From Bacillus_BA fengqiuensis (lineage in GTDB: Bacteria > Bacillota > Bacilli > Bacillales > Bacillaceae_H), in NCBI GenBank assembly GCA_030813035.1, contig JAUSTV010000002.1: DNA of 64,000 bases; one strand, written 5' to 3'. The translations under genes were made by a program, and so were the position numbers. Each line of letters starts with the position of its first letter. Position 1 is the stretch's first letter. The notes below the pieces were generated by a model that ran no database searches, had not been told where the DNA came from, and worked only from the letters and a program-made list of their open reading frames with translations. Below, one piece after another: positions 18,201-26,132 of the stretch.

Positions 18201-18525
18201 CTTTGTCGAACTGCGTCTTCCATGGTTGCTTCTTAATGTCAAAGATCCGAGTTTACATGAAGTAATGGGAGACCTTTGGAAAAACGGTCTCGAAAGCCAG
18301 CATTACACAAACGGCTTTCATGCGGCTGTCATCCATTACGAAGGAACAGATTCGGGACAAACATCTATAAAGGATACAATGCCAGCTGCACCAAACGGTT
18401 ATTTGCCCGTCGATCAGATGTATCGATACGAATGGAAGGAATGGGAAGAGCCGGTCTACCATGAGCGTTTGAAAGAATCGTATTATATTACACAAAAAAT
18501 ATATCAAGATGTTGTACTAAAATAG
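15277..18525 (+). CDS. Large membrane-anchored TIM-barrel glycosidase-like protein
   Basis: 1082 residues from GTG 15277, which overlaps the glycosyltransferase stop (GTGA) and has AGGAGG 9 bases upstream; in-frame codons before it lie inside the previous gene. One N-terminal signal anchor (~5-25), the remainder extracytoplasmic. The first ~370 residues may hold an amidotransferase-like flavodoxin fold (HDVIYLADTYGIY, GGTFIAEFNSF). The middle (~390-790) looks like a clan GH-A barrel: ILIKGVNMG, NAIRVYTLHPP, WLIGIEWDP (possible acid/base, ~Glu541), YHFYPYYPDF and LLVAEFGVPASRG (possible nucleophile, ~Glu692). The last ~270 residues resemble a beta-sandwich. It is probably a polysaccharide-trimming or export factor for the synthase; no family name can be given with certainty. 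Confidence 0.75.
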   Translation: MKRSYFFIILFAALALLTGPFLLWKVKPDKQLDMLIIDKTVPDETYREHNGLMWLLNHEKYKKSNGKGYSLSTDYEGVKPAGNKTYRADDVVKSLGKRHDVIYLADTYGIYEADVEKETDGRRSGQVYGGLSSEEADAIFSALLKQGGTFIAEFNSFASPTNEDVRTKMYDLLNLTWTGWIGRVFTDLQNGEVPVWVKDRYRQQYNQEWAFKGEGLVFVNEQDHILVIPDQQIEKEMTVKLTKQGRERWKWANDSPYRYWFDVVEANQKSEILARYEFQVNEEGKQLLESYEIPSTFPAIVHHQNSQFQTYYFAGDYADQAELPAIYQTVGFTSLKKLRLDSKSQEDRFYWNTYVPVIRDILASKYEPPSSGKVETMSKDGMSFSGKAGKDYLQIYQNGKWEDILIKGVNMGIAKPGHFPGETAITKTEYLRWFQKIGEMNANAIRVYTLHPPHFYEALYEYNQTASKPLYIFHGVWVTEQKLVDTENAFSHEVMKDFSGEIKRIVDAVHGNAEIAKIPGHAGGTYKADISKYVLGWLIGIEWDPAAVLETNRKNAQIGEYSGRYLYTKQANPFEHWLANHMDELAVYEAGKYKWQRPISFVNWPTTDLLEHPSEPLETEDMVSIDPNRIYTRDSFYPGVFASYHFYPYYPDFLNYESKYVNYEDHEGKKNNYAGYLNDMKKEHRMPLLVAEFGVPASRGLTHKNVYGMDQGMHSEQEQGEINSKLFRSIVEEDMAGGLMFTWQDEWFKRTWNTMDYDNPDRRPFWSNMQTNEQHFGLLSFDPGKFESPIYMDGQPFDWEKLDDKTVYKQKDTDSTLERLEITSDAAYMYMKIDYRGKIKAQQLNTDILLDTLSGQGQSSLPMGGSFKTDPEIDFVIELRGEEDSRVVVDSYYDNFYYQYGHVLKLIEQQPYASKKNNSKYHPIRLALNKGFKLPNGKTIPFESYETGKLTFGNGNPKLPEFNSLADVQVNEEEGFVELRLPWLLLNVKDPSLHEVMGDLWKNGLESQHYTNGFHAAVIHYEGTDSGQTSIKDTMPAAPNGYLPVDQMYRYEWKEWEEPVYHERLKESYYITQKIYQDVVLK

Positions 18526-18527
18526 AT

Positions 18528-18665
18528 CGATTTAGAAAGTTCAACATGACCAAAGAACGGCCATGCCAAACTTTCTAGACCTAAGCGGCTGACACCCACC
18601 TTGCGGGGTTGGCGCCATCCGCATAGGTGAACCTTTGAGAGCGAATTCTAGGATTGTGAATGTTC
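18528..18665 (+). repeat. Composite palindromic intergenic repeat
   Basis: The left part (ATCGATTTAGAAAG, CATGACCAAAGAACGGCCATG, CTTTCTAGACCT) matches the reverse complement of 7895-7962. About 60 bases beginning AAGCGGCTGACACCC are then inserted before AACCTTTGAGAGCGAATTC, which again matches the other copy. Shorter relatives are at 48865-48945 and 52411-52490. The right part ends ~90 bases before the terminator at 18755. Confidence 0.6.
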
Positions 18666-18754
18666 TTCAACAGAATGAAGGTGTGTTGAGCTATTAAGTG
18701 GAGCTTATATAAAATAATTTTACAAAAGGTATAAGTTCCGAGTAAATTTTGATG

Positions 18755-18809
18755 AAAGACCCCGTCATCCAATCCTGGATACTGAAAAGGATTGATGGCG
18801 GGGTCTTTT
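18755..18809 (+). terminator. Terminator of the exopolysaccharide-type operon
   Basis: AAAGACCCCG pairs with CGGGGTCTTT and the inner TCATCCAATCC pairs with GGATTGATGG; TTTT follows. The same GACCCCGTCA/GGGTCTTT logic recurs in terminators at 48654, 50480 and 55621. The rest of the gap to the next gene (18810-18920) probably holds its promoter, which I cannot define with confidence. Confidence 0.8.
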
Positions 18810-18935
18810 GGGACAGTGGTTGCTGCTAGTTTAGTAACATTCAAATGTTGGAAATGATGTCTACTTATAAGCGGAAAGCTAGTGTAAAATAAGTAGACAA
18901 CGAGAGTTATGAAGAAGAAATGAAGGAGAATTAGA

Positions 18936-19316
18936 ATGATGAAACGGCTTTTATTGGCAGAAGATGAAGAAGTGCTGCGCATGCTTGTAGTCGATACATT
19001 AGAGGATGAGGGCTATGAAATTGATGAAGCGTGCGATGGAGAAGAAGCGTATGAATTAATCGGGCAGAATGACTATGATTTAGTCATCATCGATTATATG
19101 ATGCCGCGAATGACAGGTTTGGAAGTGATTGAAAAAGTTCGACAGCATCCTGAACGGAAAGATACAAAGATTTTGATGCTTTCAGCTAAGAGCCAAAAGG
19201 TGGACCAAGATCGGGTATTGCTGGCAGGGGCAGACCATTTTATTTCGAAACCGTTCAGTCCTCTTTATTTAGTAGAAAAAATAGGGGAGATACTAGGTGA
19301 AAAGACGAATCAATAA
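18936..19316 (+). CDS. Single-domain response regulator (CheY/Spo0F-like)
   Basis: 126 residues, receiver domain only. The acidic pair is in LLAEDEE, the phosphorylated Asp in LVIIDYMMPRMTG, and the switch Thr/Ser and Lys in LMLSAKS and FISKPFSP. AAGGAG lies 7 bases before ATG 18936. The next gene overlaps it by 20 bases and encodes a hybrid histidine kinase, so it is probably that kinase's phosphate acceptor. Without an output domain it must work by protein contact or in a phosphorelay. The HPt-containing cyclase 6 kb upstream is a possible partner. Confidence 0.9.
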   Translation: MMKRLLLAEDEEVLRMLVVDTLEDEGYEIDEACDGEEAYELIGQNDYDLVIIDYMMPRMTGLEVIEKVRQHPERKDTKILMLSAKSQKVDQDRVLLAGADHFISKPFSPLYLVEKIGEILGEKTNQ

Positions 19317-22173
19317 GAGCTTCGTGGGAAAATCGATTTGGATGGGTATCACATTTATTGTGATATTAGTAGCGGGAATATCCGTATTGCGGGGATATCA
19401 GATTCAAATTAAGAATGATTATGATAAAAAGCTCGATCATATTTCCGCCCATAAAGAAATGCTGTCCAATATACAGAAAATTGCAGACAGTGCCTTATTT
19501 GAGGGGCGCGGTTATTTGGCCTTTGGGGCAGATAAGTTTATAACGCAGATTAATGAAGACGAGAGAGAATTGGAAGATGAGTTAGAATCATTTTCTAATC
19601 ATATTGATACCGTACATGAACAGCAGCTTTATAGCGAGATGAAGGCTTTTAAGAAGTGGTACTTTGATGAGGCTTTCCCGAAGGCAGCCCAATATAAGAA
19701 AGAAAAAAATGAGACAGCTGTTATAAAGATAGCTGATGATGAGGGCGGGACCGAGAGAGTCGTTGATTTTCTCTCCCTGCTTGAAGACGAAAATAAAAAG
19801 CTTCAGGTAAAGTATGAGCGAACATTAATTGAAAAAGAAGAGAAAACAACTTTTGCCCAAACAATGTTCTTTTTATTTTTAGGTCTCATGGTATTGGTGC
19901 TGGCAGGATTGTTTAGCATAATCATTCGTCAAGTGATTTTGCCGTTGAAAGGTTTGGCGCTCACAGCTTCCAAAATAAGTGAAGGAGCGTACATCGATTC
20001 ATTGGATTATACGAAAAGGGAAGATGAGATTGGAGCACTATCCCGTTCTCTCGAGAAAATGATTCAAGATTTGCAAAATAATGAGCAAGAACTCATGGCG
20101 CAAAATGAAGAGCTGATGGCCCAGCAAGAAGAATTGAATGAACAACAGGATAAATTGCAGGATGCTTTAGCCAAAACGAAAGAAAACAAAGAAATCCTTC
20201 TTCGTCGCAATCAATTTATCCATACGCTTGCGAATACGCTCAATAAATGTGAACTGCTGGGTAATGTGATGGACAGCATGATTCATTTCACGAAGGCGAC
20301 AAAGGGCATCATCGTGCTGATGGATGAAAGAAAAAGTTATGCTGGCCATGGGCTGATAAATAAAGAAGAACGGCAATTTTTACAGTCGCTGAATGAAAGC
20401 AGTATCATTGCCAAGCTGCAAACCTCGATGAAGCCATATGTGATAAAAAGAGAGAGTTTGCCAAGCGAGCGAGGGTATGTAACAGACCCATACTATTGCT
20501 ATGATTTGATCCTTCCTATTTTCCATGATGACCGGGAACTGCTGGCTGTCATCATGGTGAGCCGTTCAGGGGAGGGCTTTACGGAAAAAGAAATTGAAGA
20601 ATATACAGGTTTTTGCCAGCAAATCTCTCTTTCTCTAGAAAAGCTTCATATGTATGAGGAAGCAGAGAGCAATCGTCAAACTGTTCAAGACATTTTGAAC
20701 ACCATTCATGAAGGTATTCAATTGTTCGATGAAGAGGGAAGAATTTTGCTTGTGAATGAAACGCTTTGCGACATGATAGGAGAAGAGAGAGCAATCCTTT
20801 TGCAAAAATCGTCGGATGAATGGATGGCGCTTATACGAGAAAAAGTCGAAGAGCCGGAAGGATTGATCGAGTTTATTCGAAATGCCATTCACCAACAGTC
20901 TCAAGAAGAATCATTTATTTTTAAATTGATGAATGGATCGACGCAAATCATTCAGCTGTATCCTGAAACCTTACATCGCGAGAACCATAAATTTGGGACC
21001 ATATTTGTCTATCGGGATATTACGAAGCAATATGAAGTGGATCAGATGAAATCAGAGTTTGTGAGTACGGTCAGCCATGAACTGAGAACACCGCTTTCCA
21101 GTGTATTAGGATTTACGGAACTGATGCTCAATAAAGAGCTCCCTCCGCAAAGGCAGCGAAAATATTTAATGACGATCTCGCAGGAAGCATCTCGCCTAAC
21201 CGCGCTGATCAATGACTTTCTTGACGTACAGCGAATGGAATCCGGCAAACAAACGTACACTAAAAACTATTATTCTATCCAAAGCGTTGTGGAAGACGTT
21301 ATTGCAATGAATAAAGTCAATACGAATATCCACGATTTCGTCGTCGATGTTCAAACAAAAAAATTAACGATATTAGGCGATAAAGATAAACTTGCACAGG
21401 TGTTTAATAACTTGTTGAACAATGCGGTTAAATATTCGCCAAACGGCGGAAAAATCATGGTTAGAATAAGAGAAGAACAGTTCCATCTGAAAGTGGATGT
21501 CATCGATGAAGGATTAGGAATTCCGGAGGATAGCCTTCCACATTTGTTCACTAAATTCTATCGAATTGATAACACGGATCGCCGAAAAATTGGCGGGACG
21601 GGCCTTGGTCTTGCCATTGTGAAGGAAATCGTGAAGGCGCACGATGGAGATATCCATGTACAATCGCAGTTTGGGCAAGGAAGTACGTTTACGGTAAGCT
21701 TCCCGATTGTTGAAGATGTATGCATGATTCTTCAAGGTGATTCGACTGACAGGGAATATAAGGCCCATGTCGTCATTATTGAAGACGACCGCAGCCTCGC
21801 AAACCTGCTTCATGAAGAACTAAAAGATAATGGTTTCCATGTGGACCATTATACAGATGGCGAAAAAGCGGTCTCGGCTATTGCGGAACAGCTTCCGGAT
21901 GCAGTCGTCGTTGATATCCTGCTTGATAACAGCATAGATGGCTGGACCATCATTAAAAAGCTGAAAGAAAATCTGCAAACAGAAAAAATACCGATTTTCA
22001 TTTCGACTGCCTTGGATGAACAGGAAAAGGGACAGCATCTAGGGGCAGATGGTTATTTAGTGAAGCCATATCAGCCGAGCAAGCTATCCAATCATATTTT
22101 ACAAGTGTTATTGGAAAACGAACGAAAAGGCCAAATCATGGTTCCAAACCCAGAGAAAAGCGAAAATGAATGA
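19297..22173 (+). CDS. Hybrid sensor histidine kinase (sensor-HAMP-GAF-PAS-HK-REC)
   Basis: 958 residues, GTG start with GGGGAG 7 bases upstream. Membrane helices at ~13-32 and ~188-212 flank a ~150-residue helical extracellular sensor. HAMP (~212-265), a glutamine/glutamate-rich coiled coil (~265-300), GAF-like (~305-450) and PAS (~460-590) domains follow. The kinase core has VSHELRTPLSSVLG (His), NNLLNNAVKYS (N box), DEGLGI (G1) and GGTGLGLAIV (G2). A C-terminal receiver (~825-945) has Asp in AVVVDILLD. The protein can autophosphorylate and pass phosphate to its own receiver, but has no HPt; the HPt of the upstream cyclase could complete the relay. That link is inferred from neighbourhood. 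Confidence 0.92.
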   Translation: MKRRINKSFVGKSIWMGITFIVILVAGISVLRGYQIQIKNDYDKKLDHISAHKEMLSNIQKIADSALFEGRGYLAFGADKFITQINEDERELEDELESFSNHIDTVHEQQLYSEMKAFKKWYFDEAFPKAAQYKKEKNETAVIKIADDEGGTERVVDFLSLLEDENKKLQVKYERTLIEKEEKTTFAQTMFFLFLGLMVLVLAGLFSIIIRQVILPLKGLALTASKISEGAYIDSLDYTKREDEIGALSRSLEKMIQDLQNNEQELMAQNEELMAQQEELNEQQDKLQDALAKTKENKEILLRRNQFIHTLANTLNKCELLGNVMDSMIHFTKATKGIIVLMDERKSYAGHGLINKEERQFLQSLNESSIIAKLQTSMKPYVIKRESLPSERGYVTDPYYCYDLILPIFHDDRELLAVIMVSRSGEGFTEKEIEEYTGFCQQISLSLEKLHMYEEAESNRQTVQDILNTIHEGIQLFDEEGRILLVNETLCDMIGEERAILLQKSSDEWMALIREKVEEPEGLIEFIRNAIHQQSQEESFIFKLMNGSTQIIQLYPETLHRENHKFGTIFVYRDITKQYEVDQMKSEFVSTVSHELRTPLSSVLGFTELMLNKELPPQRQRKYLMTISQEASRLTALINDFLDVQRMESGKQTYTKNYYSIQSVVEDVIAMNKVNTNIHDFVVDVQTKKLTILGDKDKLAQVFNNLLNNAVKYSPNGGKIMVRIREEQFHLKVDVIDEGLGIPEDSLPHLFTKFYRIDNTDRRKIGGTGLGLAIVKEIVKAHDGDIHVQSQFGQGSTFTVSFPIVEDVCMILQGDSTDREYKAHVVIIEDDRSLANLLHEELKDNGFHVDHYTDGEKAVSAIAEQLPDAVVVDILLDNSIDGWTIIKKLKENLQTEKIPIFISTALDEQEKGQHLGADGYLVKPYQPSKLSNHILQVLLENERKGQIMVPNPEKSENE

Positions 22174-22254
22174 AGAAAAGGTCGAGAGCCGTTCAGCGGT
22201 ATCTTGACCTTTTCTTTTTGGCGGAAATATAGACTTGTAAACGAGGAATGTATT

Positions 22255-22325
22255 TATCCCGCATCGTGCGGGCCTAACTAACCATCGGTGGGGGATGAAG
22301 GATCCCCCACCGATGGAAGTCTCCT
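22255..22325 (-). repeat. Hairpin repeat (GTGGGG...CCCGNNNTGCGGGATAAA family), reverse orientation
   Basis: Two perfect stems: CCCGCATCGTGCGGG (22258-22272) and CCATCGGTGGGGG/CCCCCACCGATGG (22282-22316). Read in reverse, the unit matches 30178-30220 (CTTCCATCRGTGGG and TGCGGGATAAA). It resembles stripped ends of IS200/IS605-type elements. A short AAAAGGTC/GACCTTTT stem at 22178-22216 just before it probably terminates the kinase gene. Confidence 0.6.
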
Positions 22326-22447
22326 TTATCGAAACATAAACTTGCAATCGGTAAAACAAATCCTTATTTCTTGTAGATACTGGAAAACTACTATACTATT
22401 AAAAGTGTACATAATTTCCTGATTTTGGAGGATGGGGGAGGAAAAAA

Positions 22448-24409
22448 GTGAAGAAACAAAAGAAATGGAAGAAAATTGGACCGGCTGTATTGGCAGCTGC
22501 TATCGGGACAACCGGTGTCATGGTGCCTGCAGCAAGCGGTTTGATTGTGCAGGCGGAAGAACCGGCAAACGCCATTGCACCGATGAATGTCGAACAAGTG
22601 GCAAGTATATTTATGACAGCGGTTTTGAAGGAAAATTGGGAAGGGGCATATGCACTGTTCAATGAAACATTTAAAGAGCATGTTCCGGCCGAGATGCTGC
22701 CGAACGTTTGGCAGGCGAAAACGGCTCCTTTCGGCAAACTGGGGAAACAATTGTCAATCAAGCGGGAAACGAATAGTGTTCATACGAATGTCGTCATGAC
22801 ATATGAAGGAGAACGATCTCCGGTAGAGATCACAATTAACTTTGACAAGGATGGTCATATCGACGATTTTTATGTTCCTTTCTATTATACGCCGGCAAGC
22901 CAGTATAAGGAGCCTTCATATGAAAAGAAAGAGAATTATGTGGAAAAAGATGTGAAGATTGGAGAAGGGGATTTTGCCTTGCCCGGCACGTTAACCTTGC
23001 CAAAGGGAGAGGGGCCGTTCCCAGCAGTCGTTCTCGTTCATGGATCAGGTCCGAATGACCAAGATGAAGCCCTTTATTCCACGAAGCCGTTTCGTGATAT
23101 TGCGGTTGGTCTGGCGAACGAAGGCATTGCAGTACTGAGATATGAGAAGGTAACACGGGAGCATCATATTAAGACAGCGATGAATCAAAAGCTTAGCATT
23201 GAAGGGGAAACGATTGATGATGCGATCAAGGCGGTTGAACTGCTGAACACGATTCCCGAAGTGAATCAAGACGAGCTCTATGTATTGGGGCACAGCCAGG
23301 GAGGATACGCGCTTCCTCGGATTTTACAAGCCGATAAAAGTGAGCACATTGCCGGGGGGATTGTCGTTGCGGGTCCGAGCGGCAAGTTTCAGGATTTGAT
23401 GCTATGGCAGCAGCAACAGGCATTGGAAAGGGCGCAGAAACAGGGGGTCCCCGCAGAACAGGTAGAAGCGTTAAAAGCGAATCTGGCTTTTTGGGAACAG
23501 CAAATCGCCCTTATTAACAATCCGGCTTATTCAAAAGAGAATATTCCGAAAGAGTTTCAGATAGGGAATGGTTATTGGTGGTACGAGCTGCGTGATTACG
23601 TACCGGCACAATTGGCCGCAGCCCAAGATGTTCCTCTTCTTATTATGCAGGGGGAGAAAGACTTGCAAGTGCCGCCATCCCAGCTGAAAAATTGGGAAGA
23701 GGCATTATCCGAACGAGAAAATGTTACGTATAAACTGTATCCTAATTTAATCCATTTGCTTGTCGACTATGAAGGAGAGCCGAACTTTTCAGAATATGCC
23801 ATTCCAGCGAACGTACCAGAAGCCTTTATCGGGGACATAGCGAATTGGGTAAAAGAAGAAAAAACACCAAGTCCAGAAGACGCGATGTTTTCAGACGTCC
23901 CCCCGTCTTATTGGGCTTTTAGAGAAATTCAAGACATAGCGTCACAAGGATATGTAAACGGTTATCCTGACGGAACGTTCCAGCCGAATAAACGGGTGAC
24001 AAGAGGACAAGCCGCCAAGATTGTGGCAAATGCACTTGGCTTCAAGGAAGACAAGGTAACAGACGAAACGGTGTTTACCGATTTGCCGCCCAAGCATGAG
24101 TTTTTGCCATATGTGCGCTTCTTAAAACAGCAAGGAATCATATCGGGATATGAAGACGGCACCTTCAAGCCGAATGAGCCGTTAACCCGAGCCCAAATGG
24201 CGAAACTATTATCAATGGCATTCAAATTGAAAGGCCATCCGACAAAACCGTTTAAGGATATCAAAAACGGCCACTGGGCTGCCGATTACATCGATGCCCT
24301 GGCGGCGAACGGAATCACGACTGGAAAACCGGATGGAACATTTGCTCCGAATGAATACGTGACAAGAGCGCAGGCCGCGGCATTTTTGCACCGGGTGCTT
24401 CAACAATAA
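22448..24409 (+). CDS. S-layer-anchored alpha/beta hydrolase
   Basis: 653 residues; GTG start with GGGAGG 6 bases upstream. A signal peptide (~1-36, basic start, hydrophobic core, cut near VQA) is followed by a DUF3887-like domain (~45-140, VASIFMTAVLKENWEGAYAL) and an alpha/beta hydrolase domain (~175-470) with VVLVHGSGPNDQDE (oxyanion loop), LGHSQGGY (nucleophile Ser) and ending with a plausible catalytic His in LIHLLVDYEG. Three SLH domains (~478-650; NGYPDGTFQPN, SGYEDGTFKPN, TGKPDGTFAPN) bind pyruvylated cell-wall polymer. It is an extracellular wall-bound esterase or peptidase. The substrate is unknown. Its place next to the exopolysaccharide-like block makes acyl removal from a polymer worth considering. 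Confidence 0.88.
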   Translation: MKKQKKWKKIGPAVLAAAIGTTGVMVPAASGLIVQAEEPANAIAPMNVEQVASIFMTAVLKENWEGAYALFNETFKEHVPAEMLPNVWQAKTAPFGKLGKQLSIKRETNSVHTNVVMTYEGERSPVEITINFDKDGHIDDFYVPFYYTPASQYKEPSYEKKENYVEKDVKIGEGDFALPGTLTLPKGEGPFPAVVLVHGSGPNDQDEALYSTKPFRDIAVGLANEGIAVLRYEKVTREHHIKTAMNQKLSIEGETIDDAIKAVELLNTIPEVNQDELYVLGHSQGGYALPRILQADKSEHIAGGIVVAGPSGKFQDLMLWQQQQALERAQKQGVPAEQVEALKANLAFWEQQIALINNPAYSKENIPKEFQIGNGYWWYELRDYVPAQLAAAQDVPLLIMQGEKDLQVPPSQLKNWEEALSERENVTYKLYPNLIHLLVDYEGEPNFSEYAIPANVPEAFIGDIANWVKEEKTPSPEDAMFSDVPPSYWAFREIQDIASQGYVNGYPDGTFQPNKRVTRGQAAKIVANALGFKEDKVTDETVFTDLPPKHEFLPYVRFLKQQGIISGYEDGTFKPNEPLTRAQMAKLLSMAFKLKGHPTKPFKDIKNGHWAADYIDALAANGITTGKPDGTFAPNEYVTRAQAAAFLHRVLQQ

Positions 24410-24520
24410 CTAGCATATGCATAGAAACACCAAACTAATATGTAATACTGAATCTTTATTTATTAAAAATTATATGATATTGCTGCACGACGACGCATGT
24501 TGTTTAACAATGTAATGTAA

Positions 24521-24557
24521 AGGTGTATCAACAAAGCTGTTGATACACCTATTTTTT
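24521..24557 (+). terminator. Terminator after the SLH hydrolase gene
   Basis: AGGTGTATCAACA pairs perfectly with TGTTGATACACCT around AAGC, followed by ATTTTTTG. Confidence 0.92.
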
Positions 24558-24637
24558 GTGTTTTTTTGCCTTTTTATCACTACATTTAACCTCTTTATTG
24601 CCATTTTATTACTACTGTCGGTTTGAAACAAAGTTTT

Positions 24638-24697
24638 ACTGTTTATAAGAAAGTCGTACCGTTTATAAAAAAGATGTACTGTTTGTAAAAAAGTTTG
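24638..24697 (+). repeat. Three direct 20-base repeats (ACTGTTTATAAAAAAG)
   Basis: ACYGTTTRTAARAAAG recurs with an exact 20-base period at 24638, 24658 and 24678. Two helical turns per unit would put three protein sites on one face of the DNA. The array lies ~135 bases upstream of the DinB-family gene. Confidence 0.65.
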
Positions 24698-24831
24698 ATC
24701 AAAAATTTCACTTGAAATACAGGATATTTCTTGTTCAACAAACGGGCCATTTAATTTAATAAGAACAAGGAATTTTAGAGCAAGAAGCTAATACCTTTTT
24801 AGACTAATAAATAAGCATTGGAGTGTTCACA

Positions 24832-25299
24832 ATGATAAAATTTTTCGAGTATAACTGGCAGGTAAGAGACGAATGGTTTAACTGGTGTAATCAATTAACA
24901 ACTGAAGATTTGTTAAAAGACCGTATTGGAGGAGTAGGAAGCATTTTATATACCCTCTTTCATATAATTGATGTGGAGTATAGTTGGCTTCGTGCTATTA
25001 AGGGTAAAGACGATGTGGTAGTTCAGTTTAATGATTATAATACCCTTGAAAAAGTTAAATCTCTTTCAGATACATTTCGCAATGACATAGTTAAGTTTAT
25101 ACAAACAAATTCAGATGAATCAAATGATAAACTTGTGTCTGTTCCTTGGGACAAAAATAATTATACAAGAAGTGAAATACTACATCATATAGTTGCTCAT
25201 GAAATTCATCATGTTGGTCAACTTTCTGTTTGGGCAAGAGAATTAGAATTAAGTCCAGTCTCAGCTAATTTTATTGGAAGGGATTTCAAATCTGTTTAA
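24832..25299 (+). CDS. DinB/DUF664-family four-helix protein
   Basis: 155 residues from ATG 24832, with GGAG 8 bases upstream (GTG 24823 overlaps it). The compact helical protein keeps the three histidines of the DinB/YfiT superfamily: one in TLFHIIDVEYSW and two in HHIVAHEIHHVGQL. These bind a divalent metal. Family members include thiol-dependent S-transferases that use bacillithiol, and stress-induced proteins of unknown role; nothing here picks one. The gene stands alone, more AT-rich than its left neighbour, with its own hairpin after it. Confidence 0.82.
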   Translation: MIKFFEYNWQVRDEWFNWCNQLTTEDLLKDRIGGVGSILYTLFHIIDVEYSWLRAIKGKDDVVVQFNDYNTLEKVKSLSDTFRNDIVKFIQTNSDESNDKLVSVPWDKNNYTRSEILHHIVAHEIHHVGQLSVWARELELSPVSANFIGRDFKSV

Positions 25300-25311
25300 T
25301 TCTTCTTCAAG

Positions 25312-25350
25312 AAAAGGGTGCTATTCTTGAAAAGGGTAGTGCTCTTTTAC
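25312..25350 (+). terminator. Probable terminator after the DinB-family gene
   Basis: AAAAGGGTGCT (25312-25322) can pair along its length with AGTGCTCTTTT (25338-25348) if G-U pairs are allowed; the right arm ends in TTTT. Confidence 0.55.
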
Positions 25351-25860
25351 GTATAAGGGCTAGTTTATGGAATAACACCTTTAAAGAAAATTGGATATCT
25401 ATGTTAAAGTTTAAAAGAGATTGTGAAGGTTTGTACTTAAACAAACGGGGAGTGAGATATTCCTTTCTTTATTGAGGGAGTTTAGTTAAATAAGGAGGAT
25501 AAGTTTTTTTATATGGAGAAAATACATTTAGCTTTATTTCTTAGAGGGAGTAAAGCTTTTAATTTATAATAAATCCAGTAAAGACATAAGAGGTATATAC
25601 TAATGAACAGCAAATTTCTAGCTCTATTCGGTGAGTTCATTGAAACAGAAGACGGCTTTTTACTTAAAAAAGTTAATGAGCAAGTAGTGAATAAGATAAT
25701 CGAAAAATAATGGAAGGATATAATTTCCATATTCACATGTACAGCTGCTGGATGGGAATGTTCCACGGTGTAATCATTGTGAAAGAAGCATAGGAGGAAG
25801 TAAAAGCTCGATAAAGAAAAACGGCTGTATCCAATGGGGATAGCTGGTTTTAGAAATATT
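25351..25860. other. AT-rich spacer without a convincing gene
   Basis: About 500 bases with only tiny frames. One of 18 codons (25513-25569) follows AAGGAGG at a poor distance. One of 35 codons (25603-25710, MNSKFLALFGEFIE start) follows AGAGG, and the frame continues open for 20 more codons after its TAA. These could be remnants of a decayed gene. I do not recognise either. Confidence 0.3.
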
Positions 25861-25872
25861 TAGAAAATCCAG

Positions 25873-26081
25873 TTGACAGTCCTTCTACTAGGTGTTACGA
25901 TATACCTGTAATGAGTAACACTGGATACCTACATCACTGAATAGTGAGGTTACAAAAATATTTTTAAGAAAAACAGTTGACATCCCTGCTACTCAGTATT
26001 ACGATGTACCTGTAATAAGCAATACTTAATAGCGCAATTTCCCAAAAGCTATTAAGTAAAAAATTTTACTTAGTACTAAGT
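25873..26081 (+). promoter_or_regulatory. Duplicated promoter and operator region of the padR-type regulator
   Basis: Two nearly identical promoters: TTGACA-17-TACGAT at 25873-25901 and again at 25977-26005. Each has an inverted repeat over the -10 box: GTGTTAC/GTAACAC (25892-25921) and AGTATT/AATACT (25995-26026). A perfect palindrome ACTTAGTACTAAGT follows at 26068-26081. Related sequence (GTAATAAGTAATACTGATTA) precedes the ABC exporter gene at ~26947. These are candidate autoregulatory PadR sites. Confidence 0.65.
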
Positions 26082-26132
26082 TATACTGAATATAAGTCAG
26101 ACAAAATAGAGGAGGTAAAGGAGGCTCAGAAT

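Noticed and set aside
22255..22325. Rho-independent terminator of the hybrid kinase gene
   Set aside because: The stems are strong but lack a T-run on either strand, and the unit recurs elsewhere as a repeat; the small AAAAGGTC/GACCTTTT stem nearer the gene is the better candidate.
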